NCBI GenBank assembly: GCA_028641055.1
Contig: CM054063.1
Location: forward strand, 181,976,756 to 182,040,755
From: Alopecurus myosuroides
Taxonomy: Eukaryota; Streptophyta; Magnoliopsida; Poales; Poaceae
DNA: 64,000 nt
Direction of reading: 5' to 3'
Positions within the stretch are counted from its first letter, which is position 1. Every line of letters starts with the position of its first letter. The notes below the pieces were generated by a model. It made no database searches and was not told the origin of the DNA. It saw only the letters and a list, made by a program, of their open reading frames with translations. Of the stretch, positions 10,984 to 21,799 are shown one piece after another. The position numbers and the translations under genes are program-made.

Positions 10984-11810
10984 AATGGTATCAGAGCCTG
11001 TCTGCCTGTAGGATCCCTTTTACTGGTCGCAGTTGAGTCTAGAAACTATTTTGTAGCTATATAGGAAAAATGAAACGTGAGAGTAGGAATTCTGTTCTTT
11101 TATTTCTTTCCCCACCCACCCTCCCTTTTCTGGTAAGGAAGTGCAACGTTGTTTTCTCTTCTCTTCTAAACTTTCAAGTTAGGTTTTCACGTATCCTGGT
11201 TTCTTTAGGATAGTTATATCTACTAGTCCATAGGAATGGAGGTGGTTGTGACATGATTTATCATGTTGCCTACTCACGATTGAGAACGGAGGCGTGTAAG
11301 CCCCGGAAGCAGATCCTCTATTCCTTAAGCAGTAGATATTGATCCTTTAGAAGCCCGGATGGGTTTTCCGTAGTACCTCAGGTGTGTTTTGGTCTCGTGT
11401 TTCCCGATGTTGCTTCGATATCCTGTTCTTCTCAACATCCTTTTCGTCCATTGAAACCTTGTTGTTGCTTCCCACTTCAGTTCTTCTACCGGCGTCTAAT
11501 CAATAACTCTGTTCCACCCTTCTGGCCAGATAGTCTAATCTCCAAATGAATCAAGTTCTATTCAGCTATACACCCTCGATGCAAAACCTCAACCTCTACT
11601 CGAAAATGTTCCGGTGGTTTGCGAATTCCCTGACGTCTTTCCAGAAGAGTTGCCAGGAATGCCTATCGTCTTGAACTTCCAGAAAAGCTATCCAAGGTGC
11701 ACGATGTGTTTCACGTGTCACAGCTCAAGAGGATCTTCGCAAGAAGTATACATACCTTTTCTCTTCTCAGTAGGAATCTCGGGGCGCGATTCCTTCAAGG
11801 GGGGGCGTTT
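10984..11810 (+). other. interior of element G with PBS and PPT
   Basis: The PBS TGGTATCAGAGCC is at 10986-10998, two bases after the LTR. The polypurine tract AAGGGGGGGCG is at about 11797-11807, directly before the 3' LTR. Between them lies mostly noncoding sequence. 11205-11370 is a diverged copy of the last 150 bp of the LTR, and 11596-11760 carries pol scraps. No gag is present. Confidence 0.88.
11596..11760 (+). pseudogene. fused remnant: gypsy RT entry joined to integrase C-terminus
   Basis: The frame at 11614-11655 reads VCEFPDVFPEELPGMP, the conserved entry to Ty3-gypsy (Tekay-type) reverse transcriptase. About 30 bp later another frame reads VHDVFHVSQLKRIF (about 11694-11740), the conserved end of the integrase before the chromodomain. 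Protease, most of RT, RNase H and most of integrase are missing between them, so the junction (about 11665-11690) marks an internal deletion. It shows that the ancestor of G was a chromovirus-like gypsy element. No function can be expected from the remnant. Confidence 0.8.
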
Positions 11811-14800
11811 TGTAACATCCCAAGTATGAAAAATAGCCATTAAAATATTTGCTCTCTGTTATTTTATGTTTTGCATCATGACATCATGTTCATTGCATTT
11901 GTTTTGCTTTGTTTTCCATTTGTTTTCCTCTGTTTTCCTTTGTTTTCCTTTGTTTTCTATTTGAATTTCAAACCAAATTTCAAACCTTTTGTTTCATACT
12001 TGTGATGTTACAATTTTCCAAATGAATATTCAAATCAAAACAATTATTTGTTTCCATTAAAGTTGTAATTTCAAACTATTGATTTGTTTCTAACAAAAAC
12101 TCATTTAATACCAAAACATTTTCAAACTCAATTATATTTCCAAACAGCACCCCTTTTGACATTTATGAAAATTACAAAACAACTCAATCCTTGTTTAAAA
12201 TAAACTTGAATTCAAAACTTATTAAGTTGATTTAGTTCAATTATTCAATTAATATTAAAATACAATCAAATTCAAACAAATTGCAAACAGCAACAAATTT
12301 GAATTATTTGAAAAACTAAAGTGGGCACTTTGGTGCTGTTGCAACAACTAACTCATACAAAAATTCTCCCTAATTTTCTAAACCCTAAAAACCCTTCCTT
12401 TTTCTCTTTTCCTTTTCAGCAAAAAAAATAAATAAAACAGAAACAAAAATTAAAAACCTAAAAGTGAAGGAGAGGGGGCAGGCCAGCCTTTTGGGCCAGC
12501 CCACCATCTCCCTGGCCCGGTACCCCCCTCTTTCTCTTCTTCGTGTACGGCAGCAATCTGCGCCTGTACACGTCGACAGGGAAGAGGAGGAACGGCCATC
12601 ATCGTCTCCCCCTCCCCTTAAAGCCCTAGCCGAGGGCTCCCCTCTGCCCTTCCTCCCCTAGCTCCTCCTTTCCCTCCCTTCTTCCCCAGCCGCCGCCAAC
12701 CCTCCTCCCTCCTGCTGTTCTCCTCTGTTTCTTCTGCAACCACCATGGCCGGCGTTTGGTCGTGGGTGTAGCGGTGGGTGTGGTCGCCGACAGGGCCCCG
12801 CGGGCGCGGGAACGGATTCACCACGCCGTCCTCTTCCTCCTCGTGTCCAGGGAGGGACACGAGCCGCGCCCGATCGCCACCGCGCTGCCTCGACGTCGCC
12901 GCCGGCGACTACTGTCAGGCACCGAGCCCCCTTCCTCCTCTTCACTCACGGTGAGCACCTCACCCTCCACCTTGCCCTCTCCGTTTTGCCCTCGCTACTA
13001 TCGCGTTTCGCCGCGCGCACACCGCACGCCCGCAGCACACGGGCACGCACAGCGGCGGCGGTGCTCGGCTGCACTCCGGCGATCGCACCTGTTGCTAGGT
13101 TCAGAAACTGAACCTTTCAGTTCAGTTAAAAACGGCTCCGATCTGAACCTTAACCCCCCCGCATGTTCCCTTACTGTCAACAAACGCAACCACAGTGCAG
13201 TGGCAGCGCACTACGCGCACAGCCGTGAGGGCGCGGGTTCGATCCCCCCCCCTCGCGCAATTCTTTTCCAGGTTTTAGCCACAGTTGCTGGCCCACCCGT
13301 CATGGGCCTTGGATGCCAGCGCAGCTGCCACGCCAGCGCCTGCGTGGCAGTGGCCCACACGGCAGTCACTGGGTACACAAGCCCACGGTGCAAAATAAAA
13401 ACAAAGTCCCTGGACCAATCTGTATAGTTTTTAAAATTCCAAATTAGCCCACAAATTGCAAATTTGAATAACTTTTGAATTACAAACTCAAATAAAATAA
13501 ATAAAATATGTATCCTGATCCAAATTAAATTCTCTACATATTTAAAGGAATTGTTTTCTGTTTTGAACGTTTCAAATTGTTTCAAATTTCAAATTCAAAC
13601 AACTCCTTTTAAATTTGGTTAATTTCATAACTAATTCAAACTTATTTCAAATAACACATTTTAAATATGTTTTCCACTCCAAATTAAATTCTCTACCCAA
13701 ATATAAATTTTGTTTACTGTTTTGAATATTTTAAATTGGTGAAATATTTGAATCCTTATTTCATTCACTTAATTTTGCAAAATTCACAACTTGGGCATAA
13801 AAATTCCAAATTCAACAAACTAAATATGTTTTACATTCAATTTTTCATGTACTTTGCAATTATCAACTTTGTTTGCTGGTTTAAATAATTTAAATTGCTG
13901 AAAACAACTGTTTCTTAATTAATGCATTTAAAATTGCCAAATTAATAACTTGCTCATTTTAAATCCATTTTCAACAAATAAAATATGTTTTCCATGCAAA
14001 ATGAAATCACCTTTCCAAATATAAAATTTGTTTCATGTTTTGAATAATTAAAATTGGTTAAATAATTTAAACCTTGTTTAAATCATTTAATATTGTTAAA
14101 TTCATAACTTGGTCAAATTAGATTCCTTTTGAACATATAAAATATGTTTTCAAACCATAAAAGTATAAACTTTTCAAATATGAATTTGCTTAAATGTTTT
14201 GAACAAATAAAACTTCAAATAAATTCATACTTGAATTAAATTCATTTAAATCTTGTCCAAACTTGTTTAATTCATGATTAATTCATCCTAAATCCTTTTT
14301 CAACGAGTGAAACATGTATTCCATCTAAAATTGTGTGTTCTTTCCAAATATGAACATTGCTATCTATTTTGAACAATTAAAAGTGGTGAAAACAACAAGT
14401 GCTTGTGTAACTCCTTTAAGAAGCAAATTTTCATTACTTAATAAGTAAAATTCCAAACTTGGTAAACCTCATTTCAAATTGTTTCTATTGTTGTTTTCTT
14501 TCTGTTTTCCTCATCCATGCATCATGCTAATCCACTTTCACATGTTGGTTAGTTGTAAAACAATTATTCCAACCTTAATTGATGGGCTTTCCATATGCAA
14601 TCCCAAATTGCATGTGGGTCCATTTAATTATGTTATGTTACCATGTCAACTAGCTTATTTTTGATGCATCAATTAAATGGTCATGCATCATCCCATGTTT
14701 GTGCATTATGCCATGTTATTGATTGTTTGTCTCTCTGCGTTGTTTGTTTGCTTCTTCTCGAATGGACGACGACGTTGAGACCGACGATACTTATGACATC

Positions 14801-16602
14801 CCTTCCAAGGTTCTAGCTCAATACCAGGCTGCTGAGTTTGCAGGCAAGTATTCACTCACATGAACCATTGTGTTCCTTTCGACATTGGCTACCGATACTT
14901 TCCGTTGTCTATTCTGCTACCCCTATGAACCGTTGCTTGTGTCCCGATCCTATCACATGTTATCCTTTAACCCTGATATAGCCTCACCTCCACACCCATA
15001 ACCCCATTGCTTGTTGCCCGTGTCTTACTAGCATGCTTAGGGTTGTTTTTGCTCGAGTCTGTTGCCCGTTACTTTCTATTACCATATTCTATTATGTTCT
15101 GGGGCTCGATGTTTAAACAATCAACCTGTTAATGTTTGAGGTAATAATAATTTGATGATAAGGCACCGGCAGGAGGCCCGGCGTGGTTTTGAGGCCTGCT
15201 AGTGTCGACCCTAATTAGGAAAAGGGTCTTGTCTACTGATCCATGATGAGCGCACTAACCGCATGTGGGAAGCGTGTATGGGCGCCCCCCTCAATTTGAT
15301 TCGATTCGCATCTCGTCCAAATCGCCACACTTAGTTCGGGCTTTCCATTTGATGCATGCATGTGCAGGTGCGAACCCTTGGCGCCAGGGTGGAACTTTTG
15401 TAGTCGGCATTTAGGGCGGCGTGGTCTTAGAGTGCTATGAGGGTCCCCCTTTTCTTCGTGGGGGCTCGATTAGCCGCGCACACACAGCATGTGGTTCTTT
15501 GGGCTTGATGCGAAGAAGAGTTGAGTTGTGTTGAGTGCCCCGCTTGGTGGAAAGGCCATTCCATCTGGCGGGTTATTCTTACGTGTACAGCCAAATTGGT
15601 GCACCCCTGCAGGGTTAAATCTTCTCGAGAAGCCGTGTTTTCCGCGGTTATGGATGACTTGGTGAAAGTACTGGCTAACAAGTAATCAGAACAACTTACA
15701 CCTAACTAATGATAAATTGACTAGTAATAGTTTTATTGACACAATAATTTGAACCATCATTAATCCAACTGTGTGAGTTATCCTCGGGTTGCTTCTTTGG
15801 ATAAGGGGCGAGATCCAGGATGGGTTTGTTTGGTGGTAGTTATAGTTGGTTACAATACGCTATCTTATCCCCTTTCTGTTAGCCGGAAGTTGTAGTTTGT
15901 TTCTGTAGTTGGTTAGAGCAGCCAGCTGTCGCACCTTTTGTATCACCCTTTCTTCCGTTGAACCCAAAGCATCTGTGCCTGGTGTTGACGGGTACACGTT
16001 GGTGAACTGTGAGTCTTGCTTGCCAGTACGTTTATGTACTGACCCCTTTGGGGCTGTGGTTTCCGCATACTACGTTTCCGAGGATCACCATGGTGGCTAC
16101 TACGTGGAGTTTGACGAGGCTGCTGACGAGTAGATAGCGGACCCGGGCAGGATCCGAGACTTCGTGGATGGGCTCCGTCTTTTCGTTTCCGGCCTCTTAG
16201 GCCTATTTGGATCTTGTCTGTACTCAGACACTTTGGATGCTTCCGCTGTGATGTAATGATGAATTGTTGGGACATGTGTCCTCTGGATGATTGTATTTGC
16301 TATCTCTGCTCTAGTGAGAGCTATTTGCAACTTATTTCAATCTTTTGTGTCTTAGAGATCTGTTGTGATATCCATTGTTCAAATGTCGTTGACGTACCAT
16401 GTGTGTATGTTATGAAGTACGTCAATGGAAGTGTCTGGATTTCTATGGGATAGTTTACGCAGACGATGAATAGTAGAGAATGGTTGTCACACGTTTACGT
16501 GTTGGCCTGCTCACATTGAGATGCGGGTGCCGGTATGCCCCGTAAGCCATTTATCTACTGTTTAGCGGGCTGTGAGTATCCCCTAGAAGTCTGGGTGCGA
16601 CA
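11811..16602 (+). repeat. 3' LTR of element G
   Basis: Near-identical to 6185-10983. Visible differences are scattered substitutions and homopolymer changes (7 C at about 13154-13160 against 15 C in the 5' copy; 8-9 C against 6 C after the B box). The 159-bp register is preserved (13506, 13665, ...). The outer end ...GTGCGACA abuts the ATGAG duplication. Confidence 0.92.
13478..14380 (+). repeat. diverged tandem array, 159-bp period, G 3' LTR
   Basis: Counterpart of 7860-8760. Landmarks at 13506 and 13665 are again 159 bp apart and the following units match the 5' LTR copy. Confidence 0.8.
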
Positions 16603-16607
16603 ATGAG
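16603..16607. repeat. target site duplication ATGAG (right) of element G
   Basis: Matches 6180-6184 exactly and follows the ...GTGCGACA end of the right LTR. Confidence 0.93.
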
Positions 16608-16687
16608 GCCAAGGAATCTTTCAATTCCTTGAGATCATCCATAGTGACACTTTCCACGGGCTGGGAGGCTTCCCCTCTGTTGACCAT
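16603..16687 (-). pseudogene. copia gag first segment (start codon to insertion point)
   Basis: The ATG complementary to 16685-16687 opens a frame of 28 codons (beginning MVNRGEASQPVESVT) that reaches the ATGAG target duplication. The frame continues at 6179 without loss of phase once element G and one duplication copy are removed: the codon split at the junction becomes TCG. Start choice: it is the first ATG after the PBS in this orientation and it opens the frame that joins gag. Confidence 0.8.
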
Positions 16688-16742
16688 ACTATAACTCTTA
16701 GGCGGTTAAGCCAAATACAAGAGCCGAGGCTCTGATACCAAT
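16688..16742 (-). promoter_or_regulatory. primer binding site and leader of copia element H
   Basis: The complement of 16728-16740 is TGGTATCAGAGCC, the site complementary to the 3' end of plant initiator tRNA-Met. It stands 2 bp inside the LTR end (16743), the standard arrangement. About 40 bp of leader separate it from the gag ATG. Confidence 0.88.
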
Positions 16743-17940
16743 TGAACGGATAGTATGGGAACCTAGAGGGGGTGAATAGGTTCTACGACCAATTTTATTT
16801 TTTCTTCAAAAAAAGGCTTGACACAAAGGTAGATTCTCTAGATATGCAACTACGGTGAATTTACCTATATGACAAGCACAACCATAAACAAGATACAAAA
16901 ACAAAGTAAATGAGATGGAACGAGGCAACCAACAATGGAAACACACATGGACAAGGATGTAATCCCGAGTTCCTCCTTTTGAGGGGAGTACGTCTTGTTG
17001 GAGGCGTGTGAGTTTTGCCACAAAGGTCTACTCAACGCCACAAAGGCCTCACCCTATTCTCCAATGAACCTCACCATAAAGTCCTAGTCCACCTTCCACT
17101 ATTGATCCCCTTTGAGGCGGGAATCGAGTCCTTTACAATAAGCTTGAGGCACACACCCACAACCAAATTGGGTCTCCCAAGAATTACCAACAATCACTAA
17201 GAGAGTAGGAATGGATTCTAGCTTTTCCACAAAGAAACCCCAGAATCAAATCCCTCAAGAAAATGAGAGGGGAAATGAAAACCTGTTGGTGAAGATGTAG
17301 ATCGGGGCCTTCTCCTTCAAAACTCCAAAAATCAACGAGTTTGGGTGGAGGGATTGGGAACTAGCTCACTTGGGGAACAAGGCGGGGTATTTATACCCCC
17401 GCCCAAAATGTGGCCATTGGAGCAGAAAATTGGACCCGGAAATTCCGGTTCAAACTTGAACCAGAAATTCCGGTTAGTCGTCTTCTTCTTCAAATCTCTA
17501 TTTCGAAAGAGTTAACTTCAACCAGAAATTCCGGTTACTCCAAATAATCCGGTCAAAATTTCTGGCTCGCTTCTATGCTGAAAATATGTTCCATCCTGAA
17601 ATTCCGATTGGTCCAGAAATTTCTGGTTGACTTCCGCGAGCGCAAACTTCACGTCCTTAGCCGTTTTTGCTCTCGATCTTCCCCAACCGGAATATCCGGT
17701 TGTCCTGGAACTTTTCGGTCCACTCCAGGAGCTATTTTCACAGAAAAACTTCAGAACCGTAATTTCCGGTTTCACCAGAAATATCCGGTTGAAATTTCCG
17801 GTGGTCTCTGTGACAAATATGGCTGATCTAACTTCACCTTCTTTTTCAGTGTTCGATGCAAATGAATATATAAACATCTCCACCACTTAAAACCTTGATA
17901 AATAATGTCATTAGTATTGTTAACTAACACACAAAACCAT
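16743..17940 (-). mobile_element. 5' LTR of copia element H
   Basis: The inner end on the minus strand reads ...CCGTTCA directly before the PBS. The LTR is about 1.2 kb. A TATA-like segment (complement of 17865-17876, TTTATATATT) lies near its outer end and could be the promoter. The outer terminus is uncertain: a possible TG end lies at 17929, but LTR-like sequence seems to continue to about 17940, where integrase sequence of element F begins, so the LTR may be truncated. 16806-17400 holds no ORF worth noting. 17436-17803 holds a motif cluster described separately. Confidence 0.75.
17436..17803. repeat. dispersed CCGGAAATTCCGG-like motif cluster in copia LTR
   Basis: At least eight degenerate copies of a near-palindromic motif, CCGGAAATTCCGGTT or CCAGAAATTCCGGTT, occur in under 370 bp, for example at 17436-17450, about 17481, about 17521, about 17598, about 17690 and 17760-17803. 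They are present in both orientations with irregular spacing. This is more than local base composition would give. It may be a promoter/enhancer array in the LTR (inference). Confidence 0.6.
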
Positions 17941-17944
17941 AGGA

Positions 17945-18246
17945 AGTCTAGAAAGCAAACCAAGATGGCGTCGACAGGCAGAATCTCCACCGCTATCACA
18001 GCCGGCGAATACCACCCTCACGCATTCTGCAAAGGCGATCTCATCCTCCGGCTGATCCAAGACACCAAGGGCCTACACAAGTGGTCCTCCCCATGGGAGG
18101 CACCTTTCGTGATCAGCAAAGATCTCCACAAGAACGCCTACTACCTCATCGATGTGCGTGAACCACGAAGGAACCAGACGGACACCTTCGGAGAAGAGAC
18201 GAAGCGCCCCTGGAATGTTGAGATCCTACACCCATTCTACACCTGA
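17945..18246 (+). pseudogene. gypsy (Tat) integrase C-terminal domain of F
   Basis: The frame to the TGA at 18244-18246 reads GDLILRLIQDTKG, WEAPFVISKDL, YYLIDVREP and finally RPWNVEILHPFYT. The tail of element D (51825-52142) has the same blocks (GDLVLRLVQ, WEGPFVISKAI, CYLIDIRD, RPWSIQQLRPFYT), so this is the GPY/F-type end of integrase. Upstream the frame slips by one base: a RYHSRR-like block sits in another frame near 17980-18000. 5'-truncated and frameshifted. Confidence 0.8.
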
Positions 18247-18838
18247 AGGACGATGTAACATCCTGTGGGAAGTTAATGAAAGAACCGGTGATCGTGAGCA
18301 AACACTCGGGGACTACCCTCGCATCACAAGCCACTTGTTTATTCTTTCGTAAAACCAGCTGCGCCCGGCTGGCTACCACCTCGATCCTGGCTGATCCAGT
18401 GTGCCGGATGCCAAATGTTTCCTCTATTGATCCGGATGCAGACCACAACCCAGCTGAATCCCCAAGGGACAGGTGCCAGCCGGCTAGATGCCTAAAAACC
18501 GACGAGCTCGCCTACTATATCCTGTCAGAGAGAATAAACATTCATGCCCCCCCCCCCGCCAGCTTGCCCACACTTTGGATCCGGCTGCAGACCACAACCA
18601 GGCTGACATGCAGGCAAGAACAGGGGTCAAAAGGCGGGGCGCATGAAGGAAATTCTGTGGGACAGGGCCAGGGCAAGCAGAGTCCTAATCGAACGAGAAC
18701 AATAAGCTAAGAATGTAGTCGGACCAAGTCGCGTCTTGATTATCCCTGCACTAACAATTTACATCCAAGGAAAAAAGAAAACCAGCCGCCCTAGGCGGCA
18801 GACGGCACTCGCCCAGGCGCCCCAAGCCGCAGCCGGCC
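18247..18838. other. 3' noncoding spacer of F
   Basis: No credible ORF. A direct repeat (TCCGG, then TGCAGACCACAACC) occurs at about 18430 and 18580, 149 bp apart, suggesting an older duplicated unit. A C-run stands at about 18547-18557. Confidence 0.5.
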
Positions 18839-19371
18839 CACCAAACTCGGGGGCTTAAAATGAAGAAGTCCTCACTTCACGCGGCTCCAAAGCGAGCAGC
18901 CGACCTCCTAACCATGGGGGTTTAAACGACAATCGGTCCCTCTGATACAAGGACCATTACGGCTAAGAAACTCGAACTACACGTTCGCATGGCTCCTACG
19001 CGAGAAGCTGGCCACCCAAACTCGGGGGATCAAACGGTAGCCGGTACCTCTATAAACAAGGACCTAAACGGCTAAGTGATAAATGGCTCCTATGCGGGCA
19101 GCCGGCCACCCAAATTTGGGGGATCGAATGGCAGTCGGTCCCTCTTGAAGCAATGACCTAAATGACTAAAGGATCAATGGCTCCTATGCAAGCATCCGGC
19201 CACCCAAACTCGGGGGCTCGCATGGCAGCCGGTCCCTCTAGAAACAAGGACCTAAACGGCTAAGCACCAAAAGGCCCCTATGCGGGCAGCCGCCACCCAA
19301 ACTAGGAGGATTGAATGACAGTCGGTCCCTCTAGATCTAAGGACCTATACGGCTAACACCCAAACACTTGG
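18839..19371 (+). repeat. tandem repeat, about 94-bp unit, in 3' region of F
   Basis: Units begin CACCCAAACTCGGGGG and contain CGGTCCCTCTAGAAACAAGGACC and CGGCTAAG-type blocks. Clear units: 19013-19106, 19107-19200, 19201-19293 and 19294-19371 (partial). Two more diverged units precede them (18839-19012). Units differ by many substitutions, so the array is old. Confidence 0.8.
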
Positions 19372-19656
19372 AAAGAGTTTCGGCCAGCCTGCTCTACGAT
19401 CAGCCGGCCCAAACCTTGGGGGCTACACCCGATAGGTAGCTTGAACTACTACAAGAAAAATATTTGGAGATCAAGAAAAAATGGCAGGCGGATAAATATC
19501 AGGCGGACAAACACTTAAATAAAAGGAGGCGAAGCTCCAGAGTAAAGTGCACGATGACACGACATGATGTTCGATACATAAACCCGCCCGGAATCCCGGC
19601 GCAGCAAGCTAAAATGACAAATTTATACAATTCCACCCGGCAACCCTGGGTCTTCT

Positions 19657-20222
19657 CTAATCGGCCTTCGGCGGCGAAGGAGGGCGCGTGGCGTCAACGA
19701 CTTCCTTGCGGTAGGCAAGCTGGGCCTTAGTGAGCTTTGTCAGCTCATTGTGGGAGTCATCCTCGTCAAAGAACGCCAAGTCTTCGTCTTCCTCACCGGC
19801 TGGCGCACCACCCGGTCGGGGATGAAGATGTCGAAGTCGATGAAGTCCGCAATATGGCAGGCGACCTTATGAAGCCTTGGCTCCTCCCGGATTTTCTTGT
19901 ATGTGGTCCTGGTCCGTGGGCCGCTGGTGAAATCCTTCACGTCAGCCTCCAGATACCAGGAACGGAGAAGGCATAATGTCCACTCCGCTCCCCCGCGGGC
20001 GGCGGATTCTTGGAGCCAGGTAATGGTGTCATCTTCATCCTCCAGGCGGGTGACCAGCTTGTAGATATGACGAGGCATGTCCACATCCTTCCAGAGCTGC
20101 CGAAACAGCTCGGTGGCGGCATTGACCAGCGCCATGGCTTCCCCACCAAAGGTCCGTGACATCTGGAGGGTGCTGATCTTGAGGCCGGCCATGGCGGTCT
20201 CGGTGGCCTCCACGTCGGCGAG
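19657..20222 (-). pseudogene. antisense extra ORF (aORF) of Tat element F, C-terminal part
   Basis: Minus-strand frame containing AMAGLKISTLQMSRTFGGEAMALVNAATELFR, then KLVTRLEDEDDTITWLQESAARGGAEW, then DFDIFIPDRVV. It ends after a one-base shift in an acidic tail (AFFDEDDSHNEL ... PPSPPKAD) at a TAG whose complement is 19657-19659. The SAARGGAEW block matches RSAARGGAHM of the extra ORF in D, and both lie 3' of pol in convergent orientation. Related plant ORFs are annotated as 'putative gypsy-type transposase' and have no proven function. The N-terminus is removed by the LINE insertion. Confidence 0.7.
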
Positions 20223-20399
20223 CGCCTAGCTTCTGCATAGATTGATGACACAACTTTTTATTACATAAATCCAAGCGTTATCAATCCATTACAATCAGAT
20301 AATACATAAAGTGGAGACTCCAATCAGCCAAGGAAATAACAACAACAAACTCGAACTACGCATCTCGTAAGCGATTAAAAATCTGCCACGAAGCCCGGC

Positions 20400-20965
20400 T
20401 GAAAAACTCCTAAGCGACCATCAGCAGGCGCAAACATCCGGTAACCATAAGATCTCAATGGTCCACCGGCAGCAAAAGCGCTCATTGCTTGATCCAATGA
20501 GCCTCCATAGAAATAACCTGCATGACATGAGCATTGGAAGAACGATTAAAGACCACATTATTCCGACAGTTCCAGATTGACCAACACAAAGCTGAAACCC
20601 CAATTCATATTCTAGATTTTGTCTTTTTATCAACACCATTCAACCAATTGCCAAACATATTTGCAATATTAGTAGGTGGTGTGATATTGTACGTGAAAAA
20701 ATAACTCACCAAACAAGTTTAGCAAAAGGAGAAGAAATAAATAAATGTTCAATAGTCTCCTGTGAGTCACAAAAAGAACACTTAGTACACCCTTGCCAAA
20801 TTCTCGTAAGTAAATTATCTTTAGTAAGCAAGACCTTATTATGAAGGAACCACATAAAAACTTTGATTTTAAGAGAGATCTTTAGGTTCCAAAGATATGA
20901 CGATAGATATCTAGTATGGTCATTCATTAAATCCTCATACATAGACTTAACCGTGAACACACCAT
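20400..20965 (-). pseudogene. LINE C-terminal zf-RVT-like domain
   Basis: The frame at 20706-20960 reads FTVKSMYEDLMND, LWNLKISLKIKVFMWFLHNKVLLTKDNL and CTKCSFCDSQETIEHLF. This is the W-K-x-P-K-K-F-W helix and CxxC...ETxxHLF zinc-binding pattern found after the RT of plant L1 elements. 20421-20639 continues in another frame. 20966-21800 holds the RT thumb/connection region, too degraded for motifs. Confidence 0.75.
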
Positions 20966-21799
20966 TATTAGTTAATCTCCAAACAGAAGAATCATCATCC
21001 TATGTTAAATTAACCTCCATCAATCTTAGGCACAAATGGGACCATGCATCCCACAAAGGACCTATAATGTTTCTCCTAAAACTCAAATAAACTGGAGGAA
21101 CATTAGACATAACATCTTGAACCGAAGCTTTCTTCATTCTAACAATGTTATAAAGTGATGGGTATTGGTATTTTAGAGGTGTGTCACCTAACAAATATCT
21201 TCCCAAAAACTTATATTAGCTCCATTTACAAGTTTAAAAGACCCTGTACTTAAGAAGTCATTTTTAACCCGTATCAATCCTTTTATAAAAAGGATAATCC
21301 GTTGGGTTAGACTCAGTTGTAGCTAAAGTCAAATTTCTGAGGTATTTATTTTTTAAGAGCTCTTGCCACACTCCCTTTTCGTTTAACAGTTTAAACAACC
21401 ATTTTCTAAGAAGGAATTTATTTTTAGCTCAAGAACTTCAATACCCAAACCCCCTGACTCTTAGGCCGACAAATCATATTCCATTTAGTCAAACTATATT
21501 TTCGTTTGTTCTCATCACTATGCTAGAAAAAATGAGATTAATAGAAGTCTAATCTCTTTCTAACCCCAATGGGTATATCAAGAAATGACAACATAAACAT
21601 AGGAAAACTCGTCAACACTGAATTTACCAGAACAAGGCTATTCCCATAGGATAATAGCTTGCCTTGCCAACAACTCAACTTCCTTTCGAAGTGAGTTTTC
21701 AACTAGATACCATTCAGCATTACGGAGATTTCTATAATGAATTGGAATCCCGAGGTACTTAAAAGGTAATGAACCACACTCACATCCAAAGATGCATTT

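Larger units (their letters stand above)
6185..16602 (+). mobile_element. non-autonomous LTR retrotransposon G (4.8-kb LTRs, 827-bp interior)
   Basis: Two near-identical direct repeats (6185-10983, 4799 bp; 11811-16602, 4792 bp) begin TGTAAC and end GCGACA. They flank an interior of 827 bp that begins with an initiator tRNA-Met PBS and ends with a G-rich polypurine tract. The 5-bp duplication is intact. LTRs are 92% of the element. The interior has only fragments of a Tekay-type gypsy pol, so movement depended on proteins in trans. Ty3-gypsy affiliation is inferred from those fragments. Long-LTR Triticeae groups such as Sukkula are comparable in kind, but I cannot assign the family without a search. 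Confidence 0.92.
17941..20226 (+). mobile_element. Tat-type Ty3-gypsy element F, 3' fragment
   Basis: Order on +: integrase C-terminus, noncoding spacer, 94-bp tandem repeat, spacer, then an ORF on the opposite strand converging on pol. Element D shows the same plan in mirror image. The plan with an extra ORF and 3' tandem repeats is known from the Tat lineage (Ogre, Retand, Grande). The 5' part is missing at the copia LTR junction (about 17941), and the right side is cut by a LINE near 20226. Neither LTR of F is visible. Confidence 0.75.

Noticed and set aside
19464..19976. Plus-strand ORFs at 19464-19976
   Set aside because: Shadows of the antisense ORF of F and of its 3' noncoding region.
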